From positions 20,899,001 to 20,963,000 of the forward strand of contig NC_056409.1 of NCBI RefSeq assembly GCF_905147365.1: a stretch of 64,000 nt of DNA. The letters are read 5' to 3'. Of the stretch, positions 51,448-61,987 are shown one piece after another. The stretch's first letter is position 1. Every line of letters begins with the position of its first letter. The stretch comes from Aricia agestis. Lineage: Eukaryota; Arthropoda; Insecta; Lepidoptera; Lycaenidae. A program made the position numbers and the translations under genes. The notes under the pieces were generated by a model, which worked only from the letters and a program-made list of their open reading frames with translations, was not told the DNA's origin and did no database searches.

Positions 51448-51522
51448 ACATATGGGTTTGACAAATTATTTGTCATGATAATTTTATCATATTCGTAAAC
51501 AAATAAACATATTTTATATTAA

Positions 51523-51676
51523 ACTAGCTGTTTGACCGAGCTTTGCTCGGTATTCGATAAAACACGAATAAAATTACATTTTCTAGAACTGATTCCTAGC
51601 TAGATCGATTTATCGCCCCCGAAACCCTCCATATACAAAATTTCATGAAAATCGTTGGAGCCGATTCCGAGATTCC

Positions 51677-51761
<85 letters not shown>

Positions 51762-51790
51762 AGAATTGCTCGTTTAAAGATATAAGATTA
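51523..51790 (+). repeat. (AT)n-centred repeat, full-length copy
   Basis: From ACTAGCTGTTTGACCGAGCT (with hairpin CCGAGCTTTGCTCGG) through CTAGCTAGATCGATTTATCG, TTCATGAAAATCGTTGGAGC and CCGATTCCGAGATTCCAATT, an (AT)n run of about 80 bp (51679-51759), to AAGAATTGCTCGTTTAAAGA and TATAAGATTA. Confidence 0.85.
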
Positions 51791-52330
51791 AAAAGCCTTC
51801 TACAATTGTTCATCGGCTCCCTTTTTTCTTTAATGGTTGTTTTTAGTGTGTTTATTTAATTTTTGTTTGTTTCCCATGGTTTCGATTAAATATTTCTCAA
51901 TCCGGAGTAAAGGAAAAAGAAGTACATCCTCTCCTCAGGCGCGCGCGAACGCGACTGTTGGCGAATGAGAGGTGAGACAAATTTAGCTTTGAAGCTCCAA
52001 TGTGGTTTTTCTTAAATATCTTTAAAAATATAAAGAATATTAAAAATCCGCTAGGTCGAACCCTCGGCGATAGACTTTTATTAGATGTGTAAAAATATTA
52101 ACTCAGTTTAATGCATGGTTTTGGCAATATATGAAAAAAATCGTCAAAGTTAGATGCATTTTTGTGATTTTTTTCTATCGAGAAAATTTTACGATATCGT
52201 GTTTTCGCTCAGATTGAATTCTCGGAAATATAATGTAGTATCTGTGTTTAGAAAATTAAACAATTCGGGGCTTATTATCAAGTACAAAAATGATTTATAA
52301 AATCGACAATTTTGGATTAGTCGCCTTCTT
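51791..52330. repeat. Unnamed repeat shared with the 4.0-5.3 kb segment
   Basis: 52262-52325 (ATTCGGGGCTTATTATCAAG, AAATCGACAATTTTGG, TTAGTCGCC) matches 5172-5250 in the same direction. 52085-52170 (AATGCATGGTTTTGGCAATA, GTTAGATGCATTTTTGTGAT) matches 4725-4830 in the opposite direction. The family is therefore moderately repeated, with one part inverted between copies. Confidence 0.6.
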
Positions 52331-52840
52331 AAGGCCATCCCCTGAGCAAACGAACTTGACCATACATTTGCCGCGTTGACCATACATGAGATCGCGCCAA
52401 AATCTTGTTTTCGATCTATTGGCGTGTGTTTCAAATAACCATGATTTGTAAATACTAGGGAGATACTGAATGTATACTTGAATTTAAGTAAATTGGTATA
52501 ACTTTGGAAGCTGATATCATAAGTATAAACAAAAATAGAAAATTAATAACTATGAAAGGAAAGTTCATATTGTACTGAAGATTATTGCTGCATTGCATTA
52601 TTATAATTTTGTAGCTTTCAAGTTATGAGTTAATAAGGCTCTAAAAACGGTAAATTACGGCATCTCCGTAAAGGGAGCGCCTTAAGTGAGCTCCGCGGAG
52701 TCCTGGATATGCCTTGTAAAGGCTCCGCGAGCGATACATGAATTGATTTTAGAAATGTCATCAGACAGAAGACTGTTGACAGAAGACAATTCATTCTATC
52801 TTTGAATGAATTATCTCCATGCTGTAAAACATATTTTGGG
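52331..52840. other. Unassigned DNA
   Basis: At 52680-52735 GAGCTCCGCGGAGTCC and AAGGCTCCGCGAGCG give CTCCGCGGAG-type palindromes. No gene found. Confidence 0.4.
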
Positions 52841-52901
52841 GGTCCATCAAAAATGTCACTTCATAAAAGGGTTTCGCCACCAAAAAGTTTGAGAACTGCT
52901 G
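52841..52901. mobile_element. hAT right-end remnant
   Basis: TTTTGGGGGTCCATCAAAAA ... CACCAAAAAGTTTGAGAAC TGCTG resembles the right end of Charlie-like hAT elements (inverse CAGCAGTTCTCAAAC). The matching left end was not found, so the element is truncated or the resemblance is chance. Confidence 0.4.
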
Positions 52902-54359
52902 GTTTAGACATTGTTGGGATCGTATCTAACAGAAAATTAGAATCCTCTTTATTATCATACGCTGTGATTGGGACTTGCTAAAAAAGCCAGTTTTGAACAT
53001 CATTATCATGTTTGTTAGATTTTACACAAGACAAGCTTCTAACTCTACGTACCATCACTTAATAGGCCCTTATTATTACCTTTAAAGCTACTAAGGGCTA
53101 AAATAATTCACTATACAGGCCCTTATTACCTCTAAGGGCTATATTTATGGGTTGCGATACCATGGTGGCTTAACCACTCCTTTGGCATAATGTGGCTTAT
53201 AGGTTTCGTTACATTCACGAAAGGTAACATTGAAGGTTATTTTCTTCTTTGTTATACAATACTTTTGTCTTCTTCTTAATCTCTCTAAAATCTTAAATAA
53301 GTACCCCTTTTTGCAAACCTACTTATGTCGTGCACATACAGGTCAACCAAAGTTAACTTAATGAGACAAAGACTCTATAGTCTATACTATGTGTTTTTTA
53401 CACGTTTTATAAATTAGACCAGTGTTTTTCAGCCTTTGCTTTTTTATTACTTTAACTTCGGAAGCTTCGCGACTCAGATGTTGAAAATCAATGCATTATT
53501 GACCAGTATTATTGCTTTTCATTGTTCTACTTTCTTTATACTGAGTATGAAAACAGAAAGTAATAATTAGTCCACGCATTTAGTATGACAGATATAATTG
53601 ATTTACATTTCAGGAGAACGGCAGTCAACAAAATCGCTTTTCGATTAAGTCTGAGTTTGTGGACTCCATTCCTATCGTTTTCCAATGACTATTAATTTTC
53701 ACTCGGCCGAAGACATGACAAAGCCGAATTTATGTGATTTACGTTGGCGTAATATCTTTGTGCTTATAAAATCCGACAAGGAAAGGACTCTACTATTATT
53801 CGTTATAGTATTTACTTTATATTTAACTAAGTAGTAATAGTAGGTTTAGGTTATTAGGACGCTCGTAGGATTTTCATATATATGTAGAATATAGATAATA
53901 TAAATGTACGGTACCATTGTTCTTGAGGGTCAATCAAATCTTTTTCTCTTATTTTGTGCAATAAACTCTTGTTCTTCTCTTTCAAAGCTGTGAGCTACGT
54001 TTTTAACATATGATTGACCATAAATCGTTTGTATCTACGTTACGTAGAGGTAATGAGGGTAGATTTATACATCCAAATCTCATACAATATGCATATCTCT
54101 CATACATAAATGTAATATTAACTCACCTGGGTAAAGGGTCTAACGATCGCTCGTTTCCACTTCCACAAATCATCAAAGTCCAAGTATCATTATATGTCAC
54201 ATAACAACTAAGTCCGGGCGCAACCCTCAACAAAACAAGTCGCAAGTTTGAACCAGGTTCATCTAATGTAGTCACAACCGGAGAAGACGGGAAAAAAAGT
54301 TTACCGTACACAACCTTCGAAGATAAATAACGCTACGAAAATTAGCTAACCTTACAACT
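52902..54359. other. Unassigned DNA upstream of the promoter
   Basis: At 53058-53150 GGCCCTTATTATTACCTTTA and GGCCCTTATTACCTCTAAGG, each followed by AAGGGCTA, form a ~75-bp imperfect tandem duplication. At 53418 ACCAGTGTTTTTCAGCCTTT looks like a hAT left end but has no partner. Short open frames at 54010-54311 overlap on both strands and have no motif. A pyrimidine/purine word CTCGTTTCC...GGAAACGAG is not present; nothing else is called. Confidence 0.35.
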
Positions 54360-54444
54360 GAAGTTTGTAAATAAAACACAGTTCACTAGCGAGGCCGCGT
54401 CACATCCGGCGCGGACGGCCGGGGGACTTACGGAATATCACAAC

Positions 54445-54486
54445 CATGGTGGGCTACATCGCGCACGATTTCACAACACTGGAGAG
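54445..54486 (+). CDS. Possible alternative short first coding exon
   Basis: ATGGTGGGCTACATCGCGCA at 54446 follows a good start context (ACAACC) and stays open for 13 codons (M V G Y I A H D F T T L E) to GAGAG|GTAAAC, a usable splice donor. It lies upstream of the TATA box, so it would need its own start site. Its phase (2) would hit a stop in the exon at 55.23 kb, so it would have to join another exon. Weak call. Confidence 0.2.
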
Positions 54487-54565
54487 GTAAACACGGGGCT
54501 CCGTCCGCACATCGCGCACGGCACCGCCGGGCGCCGCACCGCCGCCGGCCGCCACTCCGCCCGCC

Positions 54566-54573
54566 TATAAATA
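54566..54573 (+). promoter_or_regulatory. TATA box
   Basis: TATAAATA in CCGCCTATAAATAGTGAG, inside GC-rich surroundings where a chance match is unlikely. Transcription would begin about 30 bp downstream, near 54597. Confidence 0.55.
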
Positions 54574-54596
54574 GTGAGACATCGAGACGCGGCCGA

Positions 54597-54806
54597 TGTC
54601 GGATGGCGGCGGAACTGTCACTGAAACTGTGTTTTTAGTTTGGCGGCCCGACGTGTGCGTCTCGGACTGTTTGTGCCGTGTTACTAGCGGCACGCGCTCG
54701 CCGCGACCGCTGAAAGGCGAAACCTGTTGAAATAGGACGGCGGCGCGGGAGAGAGCGGGACGGCCGCCCGCCGTACGCTCCGCCGCGGTTTTCAGGCGCG
54801 TATTCG
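54597..54806 (+). other. Putative 5' leader exon
   Basis: Assumed to run from about 30 bp after the TATA box to the donor CG|GTGAGC at 54807. It contains two early ATGs (54596, 54603) that reach stops after 44 and 11 codons, so it is probably mostly untranslated. A later start ATGGCTACGGGCGCTGAATC (54832 on) leads after nine codons to a strong donor GTGAGT, giving an alternative exon 1 end about 50 bp downstream. The intron to 55227 would be about 370-420 bp. Confidence 0.4.
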
Positions 54807-55227
54807 GTGAGCACGTGTGTGCGTGGACCTGCATGGCTACGGGCGCTGAATCGGTGGTAGTGAGTTGTGGAAAACTCTCTTAGGGCGCCTTCACAAGCTC
54901 CGAGATTTATGCTTTTCGTGAAACACTTTTGAATGAATACGGGTCGAGATAGATGTGCGTATATCACGCGGTGTTCGTTTGCTAATTAATTGATGGATTC
55001 GCGTGGCTTTCGTGTTACTTTTATGTCGAGTGGGATAGTAATTAATGTATGATCGATTAGAGAGATGGAAAAAACAATAAAGTATCAATATTTTTTTGGC
55101 AGTTGTAATTTATTTAAGAGAGAGAAAAGTAATTGTTTATTTTTAGTTGCTAATCAGAGTTTTAAATGTGAACATTTATAAACCTTAAAACTGTTACTAC
55201 TAATGTAAACAAAGTTCTTTGTTTCAG

Positions 55228-55337
55228 GAACGCTCAAAAAGGCTGAAAATACTGAAAGGAAAGACTGCTGTTTACTAGCACTGTGTAACGATTACCGAGC
55301 CCTCGCCAGAACAAGTATGACAATCAAAGGTGTTACG
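55228..55337 (+). CDS. Putative second exon, start of an unidentified host protein
   Basis: A pyrimidine-rich acceptor TTCTTTGTTTCAG precedes base 55228 and a consensus donor ACG|GTAAGA follows 55337; between them one frame is open for the full 110 bp. That frame contains CCLLALCNDYRALARTS and then MTIKGVT up to the donor. Translation may start at the Met (55317), giving only MTIKGVT before the intron, or the whole exon may be coding if it is joined in phase 1 to an upstream exon. I do not recognise the protein. The remaining exons must lie beyond 64 kb, making everything from 55338 on a first intron of at least 8.6 kb. Splice signals and the CpG promoter 400 bp upstream support each other. 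Confidence 0.45.
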
Positions 55338-56082
55338 GTAAGAATTAATCAATTTAAAGTGGCATTGAGACCAATATAAACAACAGGTCACACAGACTCG
55401 TCATCAAATAGCACGCAACGGAGGCTGTGTTGTTCGGTGGTTATGAGACGGAAGATGGGGACGCGCGGGTGTTAAAGCGGGACAGATGGACAACGTGAGT
55501 GCGCACGCATCGTTCGATACCCGCGCCCCCGCACCCCGCCGCAGGAGCGGAGACCGCCTCTGACAACGTACCCTCATTGTATTGGGAATCAATCGCCAAA
55601 TGGACGTTGATGATACACGATATTTAAAAAAACGTTCCAAATTAGACTTTTTTATTTGCTTTCATTTTTACCTTTGTTAGTTTTTCTTTCGAACGAGGGC
55701 TTTTGTTTTATTTCATATTCCCGTCGTGGCCGATAGATGGCGCTTTTATGAAAAAAGTTATTATCCCGTGTCCAAAATTGGACTCGAACCCTAGAAAATC
55801 TGAGGACAATACTTTATACACTGTTTTTTCAGCGTCACCTGCACCTACTTTCAATGTTCCAATGTAACACGCTCTACGTCGTAGAGGCTCGTAGACGCTC
55901 GTAGAAGCTCGTAGAGGCGCCGTCTACAAGGACGGTTGTGTAAAAATTTAACTTTTAACGTACCCGCGTACTTTTCAAGCAAGTTTTGTTTTAATATTGT
56001 TATTAATTTTAACACATTACACAATAGATTTACCAAACATACTAGGTCAAAGGAAATCTCGCCTTTTTGCCTTAATCCCTTT
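55338..56082. other. Start of the putative long intron
   Basis: A GC-rich stretch at 55430-55570 (GGGACGCGCGGGTGTTAAAG, CCCGCGCCCCCGCACCCCGC) may extend the promoter island. At 55775-55815 AATTGGACTCGAACCCTAG resembles an inverted SINE box B. At 55868-55915 the ten-base unit CTCGTAGAGG is repeated about four times with changes at two positions. Confidence 0.4.
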
Positions 56083-56200
56083 TACAGGGTGTAACGAAAC
56101 TAAGTAATACAACTTTAGGGTGTGTAGTACACACTACACACTGTATATATCCTTTTATACAGTTGACTGTAAAAGTATATTAACGCTGAAAGAGTTCCTT
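56083..56200 (+). mobile_element. Left arm of the palindromic ACAGGGTGTAAC MITE
   Basis: TACAGGGTGTAACGAAACTA, ACTTTAGGGTGTGTAGTAC and AACGCTGAAAGAG correspond to the left arm of the element at 19.99 kb; the right arm is lost where the next repeat begins. Confidence 0.65.
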
Positions 56201-56647
56201 TTTTTGGGTTCCGTGGCCAAAGGGTAAAAACGGCGGTCCCGGGAAACGGGACCCTATTACTAAGACTTCTTTGTCCGTCTGTCTCCAGGCTGTATCTCTA
56301 GAACCGCTATAGCTAGACTTCTGAAATTTTGACATAATGCCGCTATATCAACAAATACTGAAAACCAAATAAAATTAATATTTAAGGGGGGCTACCCATA
56401 CAACAAACGTGGATTTTTTCGGCCTTTTTCGCTCTATATCAATAATGGCAAGAGGATAGGCGATAAATTTTTCATACATTATTTTGTTATAATATTATGT
56501 GTACTTCAATATTTAATAATAATATTAAAATAAAATAAAAATTTAAGGGGGGCTCTCATACAAAAGACGCAATTTGTAGCCTATTTTTGCTCTGTATCGG
56601 TACGGAACCCTTCGTGCGCGAGTCCGACTCGCACTTGGCCGATTTTT
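56198..56647 (+). repeat. (TCTG)n-associated repeat, full-length with reduced microsatellite
   Basis: From TTGGGTTCCGTGGCCAAAGG to GAGTCCGACTCGCACTTGGC, CGATTTTT. The TCTG tract is only one or two units, and GGCGGTCCCGGGAAAC is inserted after AAAAAC, making this copy atypical at its start. Confidence 0.82.
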
Positions 56648-57500
56648 CAATTATTATTTTTTTGTAAAGGTATATTGATGACACTGGGGCGCTTGCCCAT
56701 ATTATTAATGAAGCGAAAGCGAATGTAGGCTTCAACTGAAATCGGAAGCGGGATTAAGCGGGAGCGTTTATTTTAAGGCAGGATTAAATTCTTCTTTTAA
56801 AGAAATTCCTTTTCGATTAGACGACTGATGTTCTCTGATAGTAAAGAATATCAAAATAGTGGATGCAAGTATAAAGAGATACTATTTCATGCGGGCAAGC
56901 TAGTTTTGTAGAATTTTTTAGCTTCGTTTCCTACTGATTAGGTATGTTTTGTAAAGAATAATACCCACTTCAAAACATTGGACATTATCAATTGGCTAGA
57001 GCGTTCTTTTGTTATTCGGAATTGGTCCGTGGGAGGTCGACAAAGCGGAAGGGTTATAATCCTCTTGAAAAAGGACAGCCAAGAGGTATTGACCCTGGGG
57101 AGATAAGCACTACCTACTGTATGGAATATAGATAATAAGGTATCATCTTATACTACTGTGTAAATAATAAAGTAGTAAGTTATCTTTAAGTAAATCATAG
57201 AATCAAACAGATTCATTGTCAGGGATTAAAAACTCATGATAATCTCCGACCCATATTTGGCAAAATAATCTTTACATCAGAAAAAAAAAACGGGTTGCAC
57301 TCTGGGAGAGCTGACAAAAGTAAGAACGAAACAGTTAAGCAGACATGCATATTCGCCGCGGGTAGAAAAACGGTTCTAGTAGGTGCCGGTGGTCTTCTCT
57401 TCTCCGCTTTACAAATTTTTGCCGATCCGACACAATGGCCAGGATATTAATCGTCACTATGTACGTGTACCTTTAAAGGTATGCGAACATTGTGACGGAA
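56648..57500. other. Unassigned intronic DNA
   Basis: No gene or named repeat. A 94-codon frame starting at 57383 runs through the foldback below and is not regarded as coding. Confidence 0.4.
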
Positions 57501-57503
57501 CCC

Positions 57504-57597
57504 AGTTAGGCGGGCCGCATTTTTCATACAAGTTTTATTTCCCAACGCGCATTCGGTCATTAAAACTTACATATGAAAAATGCGGCCCGCTCCCGCT
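57504..57597. mobile_element. Short foldback (GCGGGCCGCATTTTTCATA)
   Basis: GCGGGCCGCATTTTTCATAC, AAGTTTTA at the left is inverted at the right as TAAAACTTACATATGAAAAA then TGCGGCCCGC, with a 2-bp gap. About 94 bp with ~30-bp arms. Confidence 0.65.
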
Positions 57598-57657
57598 GCT
57601 GGAAATGTGCTCGTACCTTAACGAACCGCCGGTAAAGAAATTTTTCCTTCAATCACA

Positions 57658-58688
57658 CCCCAGGTAGCACAAGTCGTGGAGGGAGTCCTGTGTTTGTTAA
57701 ATCCGGGATATGCGTTGTGATATAATGAGCGTTTTTACACAGCTGTCATATAGAAGCTCCCAATACAGTAATTTCTAGCCAAGTAAGTTCCATCTATACA
57801 GCTTTTCGCCTATTAGAAGTTATTAATATAGCCTAGTATCTATTAATATTTGCTGACCGCCACATAATTCACCTTGCATTAAAAGCAATTTACTCAGCAT
57901 TCATAAGAAAAACAGTCATGGAAAGTGAATTATATAGCATTCATAAGAAATATTAATATATTAATAACTTCTTTTCATATGAAAAGAGCATTCATATGAA
58001 AAACAGTCATGAAAGGTGAAATATATGCTAGTGTAGAGACCTTTAATTGGTTTTGATGGAGTGCAATCTGTCAAAATTTTTGCTAATTTTACGATTTTAA
58101 CGTTTAATTTCGGTTACGCCAAATAATAAGTTGTTTTTAACAGTGGTTTTTGTTAACCGAATAGGTATTTAGACTTTTAGGAAACTTAATTTCAGCTTTT
58201 AGTGACAAATAAAAAATAAAATATTTAAAAAATATGTTTTAATTATTAATACAATTTATGAAATCATCGAAAATTAGAAGCGCATTAAAAATTTACTTAT
58301 AATTCATAGATACATTAACAGTAAAACTTAATTTGCATATAAAATTAGGCTCATATTATGGCGAGTAACAATTTTCATAAAATATATGTAATATATTTAT
58401 TTCTGTATCATTTAATTCTGTATCCGCCATATTATATTTATAGTCGTGTGATATTTCAGATTTTTATTATATCTATGTTTTTTCGTAATGTAACAGCGAC
58501 CTTAATGACAAAAACTTCGTAGCAAAGCTACTTACATTGTTTCTATATAGTAATAATTTGCTATATAAAGTGTGCCCAATTTGGTCATATAGAGCTTGAG
58601 TAGAATCTTATATATCAATTTTTCATAGCAAATGGCGATGTAAAAAACGTGCCCACAGACGCTACTCAGCAATTTTGTGCTACCTGGG
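57658..58688. mobile_element. ~1-kb element with 14-bp inverted ends CCCAGGTAGCACAA
   Basis: CCCAGGTAGCACAA at 57658 (first base run CCCC) is inverted as TTGTGCTACCTGGG at 58675-58688. The AT-rich interior contains GCATTCATAAGAAA / GCATTCATATGAAA three times (57896, 57936, 57988) with AAACAGTCATGRAAR following two of them. No frame above 60 codons. The superfamily is undetermined. Confidence 0.5.
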
Positions 58689-58944
58689 ACATCTACCGTA
58701 ATATTTTACATAATACAATAATATGGCATTTTTTTATTTCATACCATAATATTACATTTTTGTGTCGTAGACGAGCTTATTATGACTTTGAACAATTTTG
58801 CGAGCGTCTTTGACCCAGTTACGCTGATGCTCGTACTCTAGTATAGCTGTAATGCTCGTTATGCACCGATATGCAATTTATCTTTACTAAACACCATTGC
58901 CGTAGAGAAAATTGGCGTAATTTTAGGTACGCGCGCATTACATC

Positions 58945-59150
58945 ATACAAGATGCCGCCCGCAACTCGTATCGCCAAAATTCGCTTATCGCACGGGTACC
59001 TTACGGGTCCTTATTTTCGGGATAAAAAGTATCCTATATCCTTTCCCGGGAAAGTACTCCATAGACCATAACAAACAGCAAAATCGATTCAGTGGTTTGG
59101 GCGTGAAGAGGTAACAGACTTTTACATTTAAATAATATAAGTATAATTGA
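58945..59150 (+). repeat. RTE-type retroelement tail
   Basis: ATGCCGCCCGCAACTCGTAT, CGCCAAAATTCGCTTATCGC, TCCTATATCCTTTCCCGGGA, GTTTGGGCGTGAAGAGGTAA then CAGACTTTTACAT. A 66-codon frame crosses it. Confidence 0.72.
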
Positions 59151-59153
59151 CTA

Positions 59154-59298
59154 CTAGCTGTTTGACCGAGCTTTGCTCGGTATCCGATGAAAATGACATT
59201 TTCTAGAAATGATTCCTAGCTAGATCGTTTTATCGAACCCCCGAAACCCCCTATATACTAAATTTCATGAAAATCGTTTAAGCCGCTTCCGAGATTCC

Positions 59299-59388
<90 letters not shown>

Positions 59389-59396
59389 AATGTCCA
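59154..59396 (+). repeat. (AT)n-centred repeat, 3'-truncated
   Basis: CTAGCTGTTTGACCGAGCTT, CTAGCTAGATCGTTTTATCG, CCGCTTCCGAGATTCCAATT then (AT)n of about 84 bp to 59385. The terminal AAGAATTGCTCG block is missing. It directly follows the RTE tail. An unrelated (AT)n lies at 59762-59780. Confidence 0.8.
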
Positions 59397-59900
59397 AAAA
59401 AGTTCACAAGGTACCTCAGCTATAAATTCAAGACTATGAAAATATTGATCTTTTCACTAGCAGCCTAGCATCTATTAATACCGTTTTTCTGAAAAATCAA
59501 CAGTGACACGGTTGCGGCTATGTGTAGTCGTAACTGGTCATTGCTGTTGTTGTTATTTTTATTTTTATTATAATATTATTATTTATTATAGTTACAAATC
59601 GTTGGATCTTCGTATTAATGTTATCATCGACATTGAGATGCAACGCCAGTTTGCGCCTATTGTAAATTATTTTGCATGTTGTTACTACTAACCACCTTCA
59701 TCAATAGTTTAGTTACAATCTAGTATTTAAGTATTTACTATTGGCTTTTCGAAAACTATCACATATATATATATATATATACTGTGTTATAGCTAGCTGT
59801 AAGCCACCCTAATATAATAAAATAATAAAATAAAATAAAATAAAATAATATCGATCGCAGTTAAGGCGATAAAATGAATGGTTCATGTAATTTTATGAGC
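59397..59900. other. Unassigned intronic DNA
   Basis: Contains an (AAAAT)n run at 59815-59850 and no gene. Confidence 0.4.
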
Positions 59901-59903
59901 AAC

Positions 59904-60105
59904 TAGCTTTTGCTCGCGGCTTCGCTATTAATTAGTTAACAAAGTCTCAGCCCGATCGGTTTAAAATTGACAAACTTTCATTCCCTATTTTATCCCTTTG
60001 GGGGTAGAATTTCAGCCCAATCCGTCCAGTGGTTTGGGCTGTGCGTTGATAGATAAAAAGGAGGTTTTACCCACATTCTATTAATAATGCGAGAGTATGA
60101 GTAAT
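59904..60105 (+). repeat. Retroelement-derived repeat (CTAGCTTTTGCTCGCGGCTTC)
   Basis: CTAGCTTTTGCTCGCGGCTT, CGCTATTAATTAGTTAAC, CAGCCCAATCCGTCCAGTGG and a degraded end AATAATGCGAGAGTATGAG. The start is shared with 61.72 kb. Confidence 0.65.
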
Positions 60106-60767
60106 GGGATTAACCACTTCTCATATTGTTGAGACGTCTTTTGAATTCATTTGAGTTACCAAATTGTAAAGAAGTACGTTCGTCTTTACAAGCTGGAATT
60201 CAAACATCAGCATCTTGTAGTTAAAGAATTTAAGGAGAAAGAATCATTAAAAAAGTAAAAAAGATAACGTTGTTTGGTGTGACTTTTGATGTTATTAGCT
60301 CTACCACGGAAGTGTCGAGAGTGTCGAGACACAACTCTAGGCCAGCGTTCGACAACACGCGTGACGCGACCCGTGACTGATTTGTCAATAAGCATCAAAA
60401 AAATGTTTCCTTATGTTGCTAGTAGTTATTACAACTTAAAAACGTAGCTGTTTGTTTATTTTGTAAAAAAAATCATTGTTTATTTTTCTAAATCCTCTCA
60501 TACTCTCTCTTACAAATGTTAACAAAAGACGCTGAAACTTATTTTTAATTGTGGTCTAGAAAAGCCCTCATTATGTGTAGACCTGTATGGGCTTCTAGGG
60601 TTTATACGAGTATAAGCCCTACGGCCCGCCTTTAGCTTGTTTTGCCTCCTTGTGGCCCTTTCCTGCCAAAAGGTTGCCGACCGCCACCTGACGCTGGTGG
60701 CAAACAAACCATATAGCATGTATGTATGCTATCTTTCTATATTCTTTTAATTTTGTTACATAGCTGT
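60106..60767. other. Unassigned intronic DNA
   Basis: Minus-strand frames at 60207-60398 and 60519-60719 have no motif. At 60640-60715 the GC-richer TTGTGGCCCTTTCCTGCCA resembles repeat debris. Confidence 0.35.
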
Positions 60768-60905
60768 AAGCCATAACATTGTAATTTTCCATTTTTTTAG
60801 TAGAAGATGGCCCCGTGCGAGTTTCTTACGTCGGTTCTTCTCGGCGGGGTAGTTCCCGAACCGGTGGTAGGCAACGTAGTTTCTTCGTTCGACTTTCAAA
60901 AAGTG
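60768..60905 (+). repeat. LINE 3'-end fragment, second copy
   Basis: GAAGATGGCCCCGTGCGAGT, TTCTTACGTCGGTTCTTCTC, GGCGGGGTAGTTCCCGAACC and GGTGGTAGGCAACG match 19.85 kb in order and direction. Confidence 0.65.
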
Positions 60906-61714
60906 TATCATGATACCCATATTGAAAAAAAAGATATTTTATTTATTATTTATATCAATCTACGACTTTTCTTTTTGTAGACTAACATCTTTTGACTTAA
61001 CTCGACTACTAGATTAGTGTCACTTAAAAACATCACTAAGATGTACCATAAATAACCTAGCAAATAATAGTACACCTAATTATTTGCGACTTCTATCTTC
61101 ACACCTCAAGGCAAAGTGACTAAGCGTGCGTCAGTCACAGTATGTGTAACATACAGTAGAGTAACATAGGATAGAGTACTTTCTAAACTTAATTAATCAC
61201 ACTAATGTAATCATGCCCGATTCTTGTCCGGTTTCTGTGGTTTTTACTTAAGTTTATCTTTTCACTAGCCTTTTTTATTGGTTCACACCATTATAATATA
61301 ATCAACTAAAATGTTAAACAGATAAACTTATACTCAAAAACTAAAAAAATCTTAGAACATCGCATGAACTATGCTAACTAACTAGCACGAACATAATCTA
61401 CTGTATACATTTACACCGTGGCCCAGTAAGACGTATTAGTCCAAAAATGTGAACAGTTAAAATTAATCAGACATTAAAATGTGAGTCAGTCTCACCTGCA
61501 ATGCCATACATATCCATACATCACCACTCACCACTCCTCGGATGGTTTATAGGAACAAATTGAGTTTACCTGTTAACTGGCACCGATGTTATTATAACAT
61601 GTAGATAAAACATTATGTTTAGTGTAATCACAGCTCTCATAACTACAAATATTGCAAAGTGTGAAGTGAATTATCATGTTTGTGGCGGTAGCGGTACCCA
61701 TAATCTATATAATA
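60906..61714. other. Unassigned intronic DNA
   Basis: No gene or named repeat recognised. Confidence 0.4.
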
Positions 61715-61800
61715 TACGAGCTTTTGCCCGCGGCTTCGCTCGCGTAGAAGTATTATTATATACAAACTTTCATCCCCTATTTTAACCCCTTATTTATGAA
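61715..61800 (+). repeat. 5' edge of the CTTTTGCCCGCGGCTTCGC repeat
   Basis: ACGAGCTTTTGCCCGCGGCT, TCGCTCGCGTAGAAG and CTTTCATCCCCTATTTTAAC match the start of the 59.9 kb copy. Confidence 0.6.
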
Positions 61801-61987
61801 ATCTGTTGACAACAAGGAAAATGGATTATAGTTTTTTCTATTGAATCTTAGATACTATTAGTATAGACAATGCTTACACGGCCAGTCTGAGATCATCTGA
61901 GTCCCAGAGACAAGAGTTGAAAAAAATATGATAAAGTCAATATTTTTTTACAAAATATATAGTAGTAGTATGTCGTTGAAACTATCG

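Larger units (their letters stand above)
54360..54860 (+). promoter_or_regulatory. CpG-rich promoter region of a host gene
   Basis: This is the most GC- and CpG-rich 500 bp of the window (GCGGACGGCCGGGGG, GCACGGCACCGCCGGGCGCC, GACGGCGGCGCGGGAGAG) set in AT-rich DNA, free of recognised repeats. It includes a TATA box and, downstream, good splice donors. These together indicate a host promoter transcribed to the right. Confidence 0.6.

Noticed and set aside
53418..53440. CAGTGTTTTTCAGCCTTT as a hAT left end
   Set aside because: No matching right end or 8-bp duplication was located within the following 2 kb.
54565..55088. Three overlapping minus-strand frames of 65-110 codons
   Set aside because: They lie antisense to the CpG-rich promoter, where lack of stops follows from GC content; the TATA box and splice signals favour the plus strand.
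57383..57667. 94-codon frame containing a Cys-rich start
   Set aside because: It runs through a foldback element and ends at the edge of the CCCAGGTAG element; no domain recognised.
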